64,000 nt of DNA. It comes from Jatrophihabitans endophyticus (lineage in GTDB: Bacteria; Actinomycetota; Actinomycetes; Mycobacteriales; Jatrophihabitantaceae). Positions within the stretch are counted from its first letter, which is position 1. Each line of letters begins with the position of its first letter. Under the pieces are notes generated by a model. It was not told the origin of the DNA, did not search any database, and saw nothing but the letters and a program-made list of their open reading frames with translations. Where the stretch lies: the NCBI RefSeq assembly GCF_900129455.1, contig NZ_FQVU01000007.1, positions 62,001 through 126,000 on the forward strand, given 5' to 3'. This document shows, in pieces, positions 1 through 7,370 of this stretch. The position numbers and the translations under genes are program-made.

Positions 1-1
1 G

Positions 2-904
2 TCGGGCGGGCGCATCCGGGCCGCGCGGGTCGTCGTCGCGACGGGCGGCTACCACCTGCCCCGCGTGCCGCGGCTGGCCGAGCGCCTGCCCGAGGACGTC
101 GAGCAGGTGCACTCGTCGCGCTACCGCAGCCCCGACTCGCTGCCCGCCGGGCCGGTGCTCGTCGTCGGCACCGGCCAGTCGGGTGCGCAGATCGCCGAGG
201 ACCTGCTGCTCGCGGGCCGCGACGTCCACCTCGCCGTCGGCAACGCGCCCCGCTTCGCGCGCCGCTACCGGGGTCGCGACGTCATCTCCTGGATGCACGA
301 CACCGGGCACTACGACAAGCCGGTCACCGACAAGCCGCCGGCGGAGCGCACCGAGGACCGCACGAACCACTACGTGACCGGTCGCGACGGTGGTCGCGAC
401 ATCGACCTGCGTTCCTTCGCGCGGCAGGGGATGACGCTGCACGGCCGGCTCCGCGAGGTCGGCGGAGGTGACCTGGTGTTCGACGGTGACCTCGAACGCA
501 ACCTCGACGCCGCGGACGACGTCTACAACGGCATCAACGCGCTCATCGACGCGCACATCGCCGCCCGCGGTCTGTCGGTGCCCGAGCCCCCGAGTCGTTA
601 CGAGCCGGTGTGGCGCCCCTACGGCTACCGCGGCTCGCGGCTGCGGGCGGCCGAGCTGGCCGCGGTGGTGTGGGCGACCGGTTTCACGCGCGACTACCGG
701 TGGCTGCACGCTCCCGTGTTCGACGGCGCCGGCCACCCGCAGCACGTCCGTGGCGTCACGCCGGTGCCCGGCCTGTTCTTCGTCGGGCTGCCGTGGTTGC
801 ACACCTGGGGCTCCGGGCGGTTCGCGGGCATCGAGCGCGACGCCGCGCACGTCGCGGCCGCGCTCGGCGCCGCGGTGCCCGCCACCCCGGTCGCCGCCGA
901 CTGA
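2..904 (+). CDS. FAD-dependent oxidoreductase (MSMEG_0569-like), 5' partial
   Basis: The reading frame is already open at base 2, so the N-terminal FAD-binding part lies outside the window. The visible 300 codons begin with a strand-ATGGY stretch (bases 29-52), typical of flavin monooxygenase-like oxidoreductases. Next comes a second Rossmann motif [13 protein letters not shown] (about bases 168-206), expected to bind NAD(P)H, and a late ATGF motif near base 677. The stop overlaps the start of the next gene by one base (TGATG at 902-906), so the two are coupled. Neighbours (C-N hydrolase, GT4 glycosyltransferase) match the conserved Nit1 cluster of actinobacteria and cyanobacteria, in which an FAD oxidoreductase of this kind occurs. 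Its substrate is not known to me. Confidence 0.8.
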   Translation, partial: SGGRIRAARVVVATGGYHLPRVPRLAERLPEDVEQVHSSRYRSPDSLPAGPVLVVGTGQSGAQIAEDLLLAGRDVHLAVGNAPRFARRYRGRDVISWMHDTGHYDKPVTDKPPAERTEDRTNHYVTGRDGGRDIDLRSFARQGMTLHGRLREVGGGDLVFDGDLERNLDAADDVYNGINALIDAHIAARGLSVPEPPSRYEPVWRPYGYRGSRLRAAELAAVVWATGFTRDYRWLHAPVFDGAGHPQHVRGVTPVPGLFFVGLPWLHTWGSGRFAGIERDAAHVAAALGAAVPATPVAAD

Positions 905-1734
905 TGGCGGCACTGCGCATCGCGGCCGCGTCGGCGCACTTCGGCCGCGACCTGCCCCGTTCGCTCGAACGCATCGGGTCGGTCGTGGCGGCCGCCCGCC
1001 GGGTCGGCGTGTCGCTGCTGGTGCTGCCCGACGCCGCCCTCGGCGGCTACCTGGCCGACCTGCGCTCGCCCGATCCGGACGCGCTGCCGCCCGCGCTGGA
1101 TCCCGACGCGGACGAATTCGCGCAGATCCGCGCGATGGCGGGCGACCTGGTCGTCTGCCTCGGGTACTCCGAGCGCGCGGACGGCCGGCTGTGGAACTCG
1201 GCGGTGTGCCTGACCGGCGACGGTGTCCTCGGTCGCTACCGCAAGGTGCACCAGCCGCCCGGCGAGGCCCTGGTCTACGCCGCCGGCGACCGCATCGCGG
1301 CGTTCGACACCCCGGTCGGCCGGCTCGGCATGCTCATCGACTACGACAAGACGTTCCCGGAGGCCGCGCGCACGTTGGCCCTGGACGGTGCCCGGGTCGT
1401 CGCGTGCCTGTGCGCGTGGCCGGCCAGCCTGACCCAGCGGGCACCGCGGCTCACGCAGGACCGGCAGTCGCGGCTGTTCGACCTCTACGACTGCGCCCGC
1501 GCCGCGGAGAACCAGGTCGTGTGGGTGGCGGCGAACCAGACGGGCACGATGGGCGGCCTGCGCTTCCTCGGCCAGTCCAAGGTCGTGGGCCCGGGTGGCG
1601 AGGTGCTGGCGCGGACGTGGGCGAAGGCCGGTCTCGCCGTCGCCGAGGTCGACGTCGACGCCGAGGTCGAGCGGGCGCGGCTGGTGCTGCACCACCTGCG
1701 GGAACGCCGTCCCGACCTCTACGCGGAGAAGTAG
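904..1734 (+). CDS. Carbon-nitrogen hydrolase (nitrilase-superfamily) homologue with altered catalytic triad
   Basis: A 276-residue protein with the nitrilase fold: the Lys motif (YRKVHQPPGEALVY, about residues 111-124) and the FPE segment after the nucleophile are recognisable. The usual Glu-Lys-Cys triad is not intact. The Glu position reads LPDAALGGY (Asp), and the nucleophile motif, normally ICYDxxFPE, reads LIDYDKTFPE, so Asp replaces the catalytic Cys. It may therefore not be a classical amidase or nitrilase and could be a non-catalytic partner. ATG 904 is chosen because it overlaps the upstream stop (TGATG). It lies between the FAD oxidoreductase and glycosyltransferase genes, as in the Nit1 cluster. 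Confidence 0.75.
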   Translation: MAALRIAAASAHFGRDLPRSLERIGSVVAAARRVGVSLLVLPDAALGGYLADLRSPDPDALPPALDPDADEFAQIRAMAGDLVVCLGYSERADGRLWNSAVCLTGDGVLGRYRKVHQPPGEALVYAAGDRIAAFDTPVGRLGMLIDYDKTFPEAARTLALDGARVVACLCAWPASLTQRAPRLTQDRQSRLFDLYDCARAAENQVVWVAANQTGTMGGLRFLGQSKVVGPGGEVLARTWAKAGLAVAEVDVDAEVERARLVLHHLRERRPDLYAEK

Positions 1735-1739
1735 CCGCG

Positions 1740-2840
1740 GTGCGCATCGCGCTGCTCACCTACTCCACCCGCCCGCGCGGTGGGGTCGTGCACACCCTCG
1801 CGCTCGCGGAGGCCCTGGTCGAGCTCGGTCACGACGTCGACGTGTGGTCGCTCGCGCGGGGCGGGGACGCCGGCTTCTTCCGGCCGGTCGATCCCGCGGT
1901 GGGGGTGCGGCTCGTGCCCTTCCCCGAGGTCGAGGGCGAGTCGGTGGGGACGCGCATCCTGCGGTCGATCGACGTGCTGGGCACCGCCTTCGCGGCGGTG
2001 GGCCACGACTACGACGTGGTCCACGCGCAGGACTGCATCAGCGCGAACGCCGCGCCCCGGTGCGTCCGGACGATCCACCACCTCGACACCTTCACCACGC
2101 CCGAGCTCGCGGCCTGCCACGAGCGGGCCGTGGTGACGCCGTACGCCCACGTGTGCGTGTCGCACGCGGTGGCCGCCGAGGTGCGCGCCGGCTGGGGGAT
2201 CGCGGCCACCGTGATCCCCAACGGCGTCGACGCCGCTCGCTTCGCCGGCGTGGCGGCGGCCGACCGCGACCGTCGTCGCGCGGAGCTCGGCCGCTACGTG
2301 CTGGCGGTCGGCGGCATCGAGCCGCGCAAGGGCAGCGCCGATCTCGTCGAGGCCATGGCGCACGCGCGCCGCCGCGACCCCGGCCTGCGGCTCGTCGTCG
2401 CCGGCGGCGAGACGCTCTTCGACTACCGCGACTACCGGGCCGCGGTGCTGGCCCGGGCCGCGGCACTCGACGTCGAGCCGGTGCTGCTCGGGCCGGTGGC
2501 GCACGACGCGCTGCCGTCCTACGTGGCGGGGGCGACCGCGTTCGCCTTCCCGTCGGTCAAGGAGGGGTTCGGCATGGCCGCGCTCGAGGCCATGGCGGCC
2601 GGCGTCCCGGTCGTGATGCGCGACCTGCCGGTGCTGCGCGAGGTGTTCGCCGGCGCCGCGACCTTCGCCGCCGGCCCGCACGACCTCGCGGCCGGCCTGC
2701 TCGCCGCCGCTCGCGGGCCGGACGCCGAGCGGGTCGGCCGGGGCCGTGCCCTCGCCGAACGCCACACCTGGCGCGCCGCGGCGTCGGCCCACGCCGACCT
2801 CTACGCCGCCCTCTGCCAGCCCACCGCCCCGCACCTGTGA
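1740..2840 (+). CDS. GT4-family glycosyltransferase (MSMEG_0565-like)
   Basis: A 366-residue GT-B glycosyltransferase. The N-terminal domain starts RIALLTYSTRPRGGVVHT, with the glycine-rich acceptor-side loop. The C-terminal domain carries VIPNGVD, VGGIEPRKG and the E-x7-E nucleotide-sugar motif KEGFGMAALEAMAAG (about residues 276-290). GTG 1740 lies 5 bases after the upstream stop and aligns with the first beta-strand. It is the last gene of the visible Nit1-type cluster. Family members are retaining glycosyltransferases; donor and acceptor cannot be read from the sequence. The stop codon lies inside a perfect CRP-type palindrome that belongs to the next operon. Confidence 0.82.
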   Translation: MRIALLTYSTRPRGGVVHTLALAEALVELGHDVDVWSLARGGDAGFFRPVDPAVGVRLVPFPEVEGESVGTRILRSIDVLGTAFAAVGHDYDVVHAQDCISANAAPRCVRTIHHLDTFTTPELAACHERAVVTPYAHVCVSHAVAAEVRAGWGIAATVIPNGVDAARFAGVAAADRDRRRAELGRYVLAVGGIEPRKGSADLVEAMAHARRRDPGLRLVVAGGETLFDYRDYRAAVLARAAALDVEPVLLGPVAHDALPSYVAGATAFAFPSVKEGFGMAALEAMAAGVPVVMRDLPVLREVFAGAATFAAGPHDLAAGLLAAARGPDAERVGRGRALAERHTWRAAASAHADLYAALCQPTAPHL

Positions 2841-2851
2841 CCCGGCTCACA
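2836..2851. promoter_or_regulatory. CRP/GlxR-type operator (TGTGA-N6-TCACA)
   Basis: TGTGACCCGGCTCACA is an exact match to the TGTGA-N6-TCACA consensus of CRP-family regulators, including mycobacterial CRP and corynebacterial GlxR. It overlaps the last codons and stop of the glycosyltransferase and lies 62 bases before the DUF485 start. Control of the acetate-type transporter operon by cAMP-CRP is a natural inference, since acetate uptake and activation genes are known GlxR/CRP targets. Confidence 0.6.
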
Positions 2852-2913
2852 GCTCATACCCAGGCAATTGCGGTCTTTTCCTCGGCAACACCCGCCGGTC
2901 GAGAGGACTGCCC

Positions 2914-3288
2914 ATGTCGTCGTCGTTGGGAAAGCGTGAGCCGGAGCGGCCACCCGTCGACCGCGACGCCCCGACCGAGACCTACGTCGACGTCGCGAAC
3001 TCGCCGGAGTTCGACGCGCTGCGGCGGACGTTCCGTCGCTTCGTGTTCCCGATGTCGGCGCTGTTCCTGACCTGGTACCTCGTCTACGTCCTGCTGTCGA
3101 ACTACGCCGGCGACTTCATGGGGACCACCGTGGTGGGCAACATCCACCTCGGGCTGGTGATCGGGCTGCTGCAGTTCGTGTCGACCTTCGTCATCACGAT
3201 GGTCTATGCGCGCTGGGCCGGTCGACGGTTCGACCCCGCCGCCGAGGATCTCGCCCGGCGCGTCCACCTGCCCGAGCAGCACGCATGA
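2914..3288 (+). CDS. DUF485 small membrane protein
   Basis: A 124-residue protein with a hydrophilic N-terminus and two transmembrane segments (about residues 46-67 and 77-98) in the pattern of DUF485 proteins. These are routinely encoded just before the cation/acetate symporter ActP. ATG 2914 follows a GAGAGGA ribosome site at 2901-2907. Its stop overlaps the symporter start (ATGA, 3285-3288), so the two are translationally coupled. DUF485 proteins are thought to be accessory to the symporter, but a biochemical role is not established. Transcription probably starts between the CRP-type site and this gene. Confidence 0.85.
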   Translation: MSSSLGKREPERPPVDRDAPTETYVDVANSPEFDALRRTFRRFVFPMSALFLTWYLVYVLLSNYAGDFMGTTVVGNIHLGLVIGLLQFVSTFVITMVYARWAGRRFDPAAEDLARRVHLPEQHA

Positions 3289-4919
3289 GCGCGCCCCTCG
3301 CCGACGACCTCGGCGAACCCGGCGTCAACATCACCATCTTCGCGCTGTTCGTGGTCGTCACCCTCGTCATCGTGCTGCGGGTGTCGCGACGACGGGCCGG
3401 CGCGTCGGAGTTCTACGCGGGCGGGCGCAACTTCACCGGTCCGCAGAACGGTGTGGCGCTGGCCGGCGACTACCTCTCCGCGGCCAGCTTCCTGGGCATC
3501 GCAGGCGCGGTCGCGATCTACGGCTACGACGGGTTCCTCTACTCCATCGGCTTCCTCGTCGCGTGGCTGGTCGCGCTGCTGCTGGTGGCCGAGCTGCTGC
3601 GCAACACGGGGCGCTTCACCATGGCCGACGTCCTGTCCTTCCGGCTGGCGCAGCGACCGGTCCGGGCCGCGGCCGGGCTGTCCACGCTGATCGTGACCTT
3701 CTTCTACCTGCTCGCGCAGATGGCGGGGGCCGGCGGTCTCGTGGCGCTGCTGCTCGGCGTCGAGTCCAAGGGCGGGCAGGCGCTCGTCATCGCTGTCGTG
3801 GGCGTGCTGATGATCGCCTACGTCCTCGTCGGCGGCATGCGCGGCACGACCTGGGTGCAGATCATCAAGGCCGCCCTGCTCGTCGTCGGCGCGGCGGTCA
3901 TGACGGTGTGGGTGCTCGGCAAGTACGGCTTCAACGTCTCCGAGCTGCTCGGCGCGTCCGTGACCAAGGCGGGCGAGGGCGGTCAGGCGCTGCTCGACCC
4001 CGGCAAGCAGTACGGGCTCACCGGTCTCACCAAGCTGGACTTCCTGTCGCTCGGCCTGGCGCTCGTGCTCGGCACGGCCGGGCTGCCGCACGTGCTGATG
4101 CGCTTCTACACCGTGCCGTCGGCCAAGGAGGCACGTCGCTCGGTCGTCTGGGCGATCTGGCTCATCGGCATCTTCTACCTCTTCACCCTCGTGCTCGGGT
4201 TCGGGGCCGGCGCGCTCGTCGGGCCCGAGTCCATCGCGGCGGCACCGGGCAAGGCGAACTCCGCGGCGCCGCTCCTGGCCTTCGAGCTCGGTGGCACGTT
4301 CCTGCTCGGCATCATCGCCGCGGTCGCCTTCGCGACCATCCTCGCCGTCGTCGCCGGGTTGACCATCACCGCGAGCGCGTCGTTCGCCCACGACGTCTAC
4401 AACAACGTGATCAAGCACGGGCAGGTGTCCGGCGAGGGAGAGGTGAGGGTCGCGCGCGTCACCGCCGTCGTGATCGGCGTCGTCGCGATCGTCGGCGGCA
4501 TCCTGGCCAACGGGCAGAACGTCGCGTTCCTGGTCGCGCTCGCCTTCGCGATCGCGGCCAGCGCCAACCTGCCGACCATCCTGTTCTCGCTGTTCTGGCG
4601 ACGGTTCAACACGCGCGGCGCGCTGTGGAGCATCTACGGCGGGCTCACGTCGTGCCTCGTCCTGATCGTGTTCTCGCCGGTGGTCTCGGGCAAGCCGGCG
4701 GGGCCGGACGGCAAGAGCACGTCGATGATCACCGACCCGTCGATCGACTTCCACTGGTTCGGCCTCGACAACCCCGGCATCGTCACGATCCCGCTGTCGT
4801 TCCTGCTCGCGGTCGTCGGGACGCTCACCAGCCGCCGCGGCTCCACGCCGGAGAAGGCGGCCGAGATGGAGGTGCGCAGCCTCACCGGGGCCGGCGCCGA
4901 GCGCGCGGCCACCCACTGA
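3285..4919 (+). CDS. actP: Cation/acetate symporter, SSS family
   Basis: A 544-residue polytopic membrane protein of the sodium:solute symporter family, with about 13 hydrophobic segments. The signature region ASEFYAGGRNFTGPQNGVAL (from about residue 36), the AASFLGIAGA segment and the DUF485 partner are typical of ActP-like acetate or short monocarboxylate permeases. The start overlaps the DUF485 stop by 4 bases. The loop around residues 455-500 is longer and hydrophilic. Substrate is inferred from family and gene pairing; pyruvate or another monocarboxylate is possible. The upstream CRP-type site suggests carbon-source control. Confidence 0.85.
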   Translation: MSAPLADDLGEPGVNITIFALFVVVTLVIVLRVSRRRAGASEFYAGGRNFTGPQNGVALAGDYLSAASFLGIAGAVAIYGYDGFLYSIGFLVAWLVALLLVAELLRNTGRFTMADVLSFRLAQRPVRAAAGLSTLIVTFFYLLAQMAGAGGLVALLLGVESKGGQALVIAVVGVLMIAYVLVGGMRGTTWVQIIKAALLVVGAAVMTVWVLGKYGFNVSELLGASVTKAGEGGQALLDPGKQYGLTGLTKLDFLSLGLALVLGTAGLPHVLMRFYTVPSAKEARRSVVWAIWLIGIFYLFTLVLGFGAGALVGPESIAAAPGKANSAAPLLAFELGGTFLLGIIAAVAFATILAVVAGLTITASASFAHDVYNNVIKHGQVSGEGEVRVARVTAVVIGVVAIVGGILANGQNVAFLVALAFAIAASANLPTILFSLFWRRFNTRGALWSIYGGLTSCLVLIVFSPVVSGKPAGPDGKSTSMITDPSIDFHWFGLDNPGIVTIPLSFLLAVVGTLTSRRGSTPEKAAEMEVRSLTGAGAERAATH

Positions 4920-5009
4920 CGGCCCACCGCGCGGGGCCGTGCCTGGGAGCGCGATGTGCAAATCGGGGCAACTGCCCGCAAACACCTGACGTCCGCTACG
5001 GTCGATAGT

Positions 5010-5019
5010 TGAACGTTCA
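5010..5019. promoter_or_regulatory. Short perfect palindrome upstream of doxX
   Basis: TGAACGTTCA is a 10-base perfect palindrome 21 bases before the chosen DoxX start. Its position, between likely promoter and ribosome site, would suit a repressor half-site pair. It differs from the actinobacterial SOS box, which needs a 4-base spacer between GAAC and GTTC. A short palindrome could occur by chance. Confidence 0.25.
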
Positions 5020-5040
5020 CCGACTCAGGGAGTGATCCTC

Positions 5041-5595
5041 GTGGCTGCAACCGCCACCCCGACCACCGACCGTGCCGATGCGACGCCGACGCCCCGGACG
5101 CGCGGCCGATTCAGCGAACACGACCTCGGCCTGCTGGCGATCCGCGTGATCGCCGGCGTGGTCTTCATCGCCCACGGCGGGCAGAAGCTCTTTGGCTGGT
5201 TCAACGGCAACGGCCTGACCGGCACGGCGCAGTTCTTCGAATCGGCCGGGTACAGCCCGGGCAAGCCGCTCGCGTTCCTGGCCGGGCTGGCCGAGCTCGG
5301 CGGCGGCGCGCTGCTCATCGTGGGGCTGGGCACGTCGTTCGCCGGTGCCGCGCTGATCGCCACGATGGCCGGCGCGACCGCGGTCAAGGCGGACGCCGGC
5401 AAGAACGCCTTCTTCGCCATGAACAGCGGCTACGAGTACGAGCTGCTGCTCACCGTGCTGGCGCTCGGCATCACGCTGGTGGGGGCCGGTCGGCTGTCGA
5501 TCGACCACGGGCGGCCCTGGGATCGCGGCGTCGTGCGATACGCGCTCGCCGCGGGCGGGATCGTCGTCGGGATCATCACGGTCCTGGTTCGCTGA
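5041..5595 (+). CDS. DoxX family membrane protein
   Basis: A 184-residue DoxX protein: after a hydrophilic, proline/threonine-rich N-terminus of about 30 residues come four hydrophobic helices. The first carries the conserved AIRVIAGVVFIAHGGQKLFGWF-type segment (visible here as IAHGGQKLFG). GTG 5041 is chosen over GTG 5032 because the AGGGAG ribosome site (5027-5032) has a proper 8-base spacing only to 5041. DoxX proteins are small quinone/thiol-stress-linked membrane proteins; in mycobacteria one forms a complex with SodA and SseA. No such partner is adjacent, so the role here is open. Confidence 0.8.
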   Translation: MAATATPTTDRADATPTPRTRGRFSEHDLGLLAIRVIAGVVFIAHGGQKLFGWFNGNGLTGTAQFFESAGYSPGKPLAFLAGLAELGGGALLIVGLGTSFAGAALIATMAGATAVKADAGKNAFFAMNSGYEYELLLTVLALGITLVGAGRLSIDHGRPWDRGVVRYALAAGGIVVGIITVLVR

Positions 5596-5663
5596 CCGGG
5601 TCCCCTGGGTACCGCTGACCGCGGACAGTCCGGACAGCACCGCAGACCGTGAAGGAGACACCG

Positions 5664-5837
5664 ATGGGCGAGACCCACAAGGCCGGCGAAGGCGTCAGCG
5701 ACCAGGAGATGGTCGAGCAGGTCAACGACCAGACCTCAAGCGACGAGAAGTGGGCCGACGTGTCGAAGCGAGAGGCCGACGGCGCCACGACCGACACCGA
5801 GCTGGCGAAGGCCGACGCCGACGAGATCGAGGGCTGA
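5664..5837 (+). CDS. Small acidic hypothetical protein
   Basis: A 57-residue, strongly acidic, hydrophilic protein with no transmembrane segment and no Cys. An AAGGAG ribosome site (5651-5656) ahead of ATG 5664, good GC3 pattern and a terminator hairpin 46 bases after the stop support it as a real gene. It resembles intrinsically disordered stress-type proteins in composition but I do not recognise a family. It is transcribed in the same direction as doxX, 68 bases downstream. Confidence 0.6.
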   Translation: MGETHKAGEGVSDQEMVEQVNDQTSSDEKWADVSKREADGATTDTELAKADADEIEG

Positions 5838-5883
5838 GCGCCGACTCTCCGGCGACGCCGGCCGTCACCCGGCATCTCTGCGG

Positions 5884-5911
5884 AGCCCCGCGACCGCACG
5901 GTCGCGGGGCT
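5884..5911 (+). terminator. Intrinsic-type terminator hairpin
   Basis: AGCCCCGCGACCG (5884-5896) pairs perfectly with 5899-5911, giving a 13-bp GC-rich stem with a tiny loop. It is followed by only a few T residues, as is usual in high-GC actinobacteria. It closes the doxX / small acidic protein unit. The rest of 5838-6095 shows nothing else I can name. Confidence 0.7.
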
Positions 5912-6095
5912 CTGTCGTGTCACCGGCCCGTTTCGCGGCCGTGGCAAGCGGGGCAACCGGGTCGACTTCGGGCAAACGGACGGTGCCGCGGACTACTCGG
6001 CCAGTACCCGCTCGCCGCTGCCCCCCGGGACCGGGCACACTGGCTGCGCACGCACGAATCGCACGGGGGATGCGAGGACGGGGAGCTGCACCGCG

Positions 6096-7370
6096 ATGTC
6101 ACGGCCGCCACGCACCGGCGGAGGGGTAGATCTCGTCGACCGCGCATTGGCGGCGGGCCCGCCGGTGATGCTGTACCAACCGGTGGTCGACCTGACCGCG
6201 TCCGCCCGTCCCGTCGTCGGCTACGAGGCGCTCGCGCGCTGGCCCGGCCTCGGTGACGTGACCACGGCTCAGCTGTTCGCCGAGGGGGATCGCGGTGGAC
6301 GGCTGGCCGAGCTGGACTGGACGTGCCGCACCGCGGCGTTGCGTGGCGGGCTCGAGTCGGGCATCGACACCGACACCGCGTTGTTCGTCAACGTCGAGCC
6401 GGTCGCGTCCCGGTTGCGGCCGCCCGAGGAGTCGCGCCAGATCTGGCGCACCGCGGCCGAGCGGCTGACGATCGTGCTGGAGCTCACCGAGCGCAAGATC
6501 CTCACCGAGCCGTCGGCGCTGCTCGCGGCCGTGGACGAGGCTCGCGACACCGGCTGGTGGATCGCCGTCGACGACGTCGGGGTGAACCCCGACTCGCTCG
6601 CCATGCTCGAGTTCATCCGGCCGGACATGGTCAAGCTCGACCTGACCTTCGTGCAGCGCACGATGGACGCCGAGGCAGCGCGCACGCTGCGCGGAGTGTC
6701 CGCGTACTGCGAGCGCACCGGTGCGCTGATGCTCGCCGAGGGCATCGAGACCGAGGAGCAGCTCGAGCGGGCGCTGGCGATCGGCGCGTCGCTCGGCCAG
6801 GGCTACCTGTTCGGCCGACCCGCCGGCCTGCATCCCGGCACCGCGCCGCTGCGCGCCCGCCGCGTCAGCCGGATCGACGCCGCGCCGACCCCCTACCAGC
6901 TGATCTCGGAGCGGCGCGGCTACCGCATCGCCCGCAAGGCCGTGCTGCGGCAGTTGACCGACGAGATCGAGGCACAGGCCGCGACCCTGAACGACCCGCC
7001 GGTCGTGCTCTGTGCGGTGCAGAGCGCGTCGCGCTTCGGCGCCGACGTCGCCCGCCGGTACTCCTCGTTCGCGGTCCGCTCGCCGATGGTGGTGGTGTTC
7101 GGCGTCGGGATGCCCCGCCGCCCCGCCGAGGGCACCCACGGTGCGGACATCGCGCCCGACGACCCGCTGCGCGACGAATGGGTGCTGGTCGTGCTCGGCA
7201 CGCACGGCGCGGTCGCGCTCGCGGCGCAGGAGCTCGTCGCCGAGAGCGAGCGCTCGGTCGACGACGACCGTCGCTTCCGCTACGTGATGACGCAGGACCG
7301 CGAGCTCGTCGTCGCCGCGGGGATGTCGCTGCTCAATCGCTTCGTGCGGGCCGAGACGGGCGAGGACTGA
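6096..7370 (+). CDS. EAL-domain protein with C-terminal DICT sensory domain
   Basis: A 424-residue cytoplasmic protein. Residues about 20-245 form an EAL (c-di-GMP phosphodiesterase) domain with GYEALARW, the Asn in FVNVEP, LELTERK, PDMVKLD, AEGIETEEQ and GQGYLFGRP. Loop 6, normally DDFGTGYSS, reads DDVGVNPDS: the two Asp residues remain but the Gly-rich part is lost, so activity is uncertain. Residues about 260-420 match the DICT domain often found with GGDEF/EAL proteins and thought to sense a signal linked to second-messenger output. No GGDEF domain is present. The last 38 bases overlap, tail to tail, with the helicase gene on the other strand. Confidence 0.8.
   Translation: MSRPPRTGGGVDLVDRALAAGPPVMLYQPVVDLTASARPVVGYEALARWPGLGDVTTAQLFAEGDRGGRLAELDWTCRTAALRGGLESGIDTDTALFVNVEPVASRLRPPEESRQIWRTAAERLTIVLELTERKILTEPSALLAAVDEARDTGWWIAVDDVGVNPDSLAMLEFIRPDMVKLDLTFVQRTMDAEAARTLRGVSAYCERTGALMLAEGIETEEQLERALAIGASLGQGYLFGRPAGLHPGTAPLRARRVSRIDAAPTPYQLISERRGYRIARKAVLRQLTDEIEAQAATLNDPPVVLCAVQSASRFGADVARRYSSFAVRSPMVVVFGVGMPRRPAEGTHGADIAPDDPLRDEWVLVVLGTHGAVALAAQELVAESERSVDDDRRFRYVMTQDRELVVAAGMSLLNRFVRAETGED

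Noticed and set aside
468-1739. Long antisense and out-of-frame open frames across the Nit1-type genes
   Set aside because: High GC leaves long stop-free frames on all strands; these are Arg/Pro/Ala-rich without any motif, whereas the chosen frames carry family motifs.
3204-4985. Long open frames on the opposite strand of the symporter gene
   Set aside because: Composition is charged and repetitive, and the symporter frame is unmistakable.
5010-5019. SOS (LexA) box
   Set aside because: The actinobacterial box has a 4-base spacer between GAAC and GTTC; here they abut.
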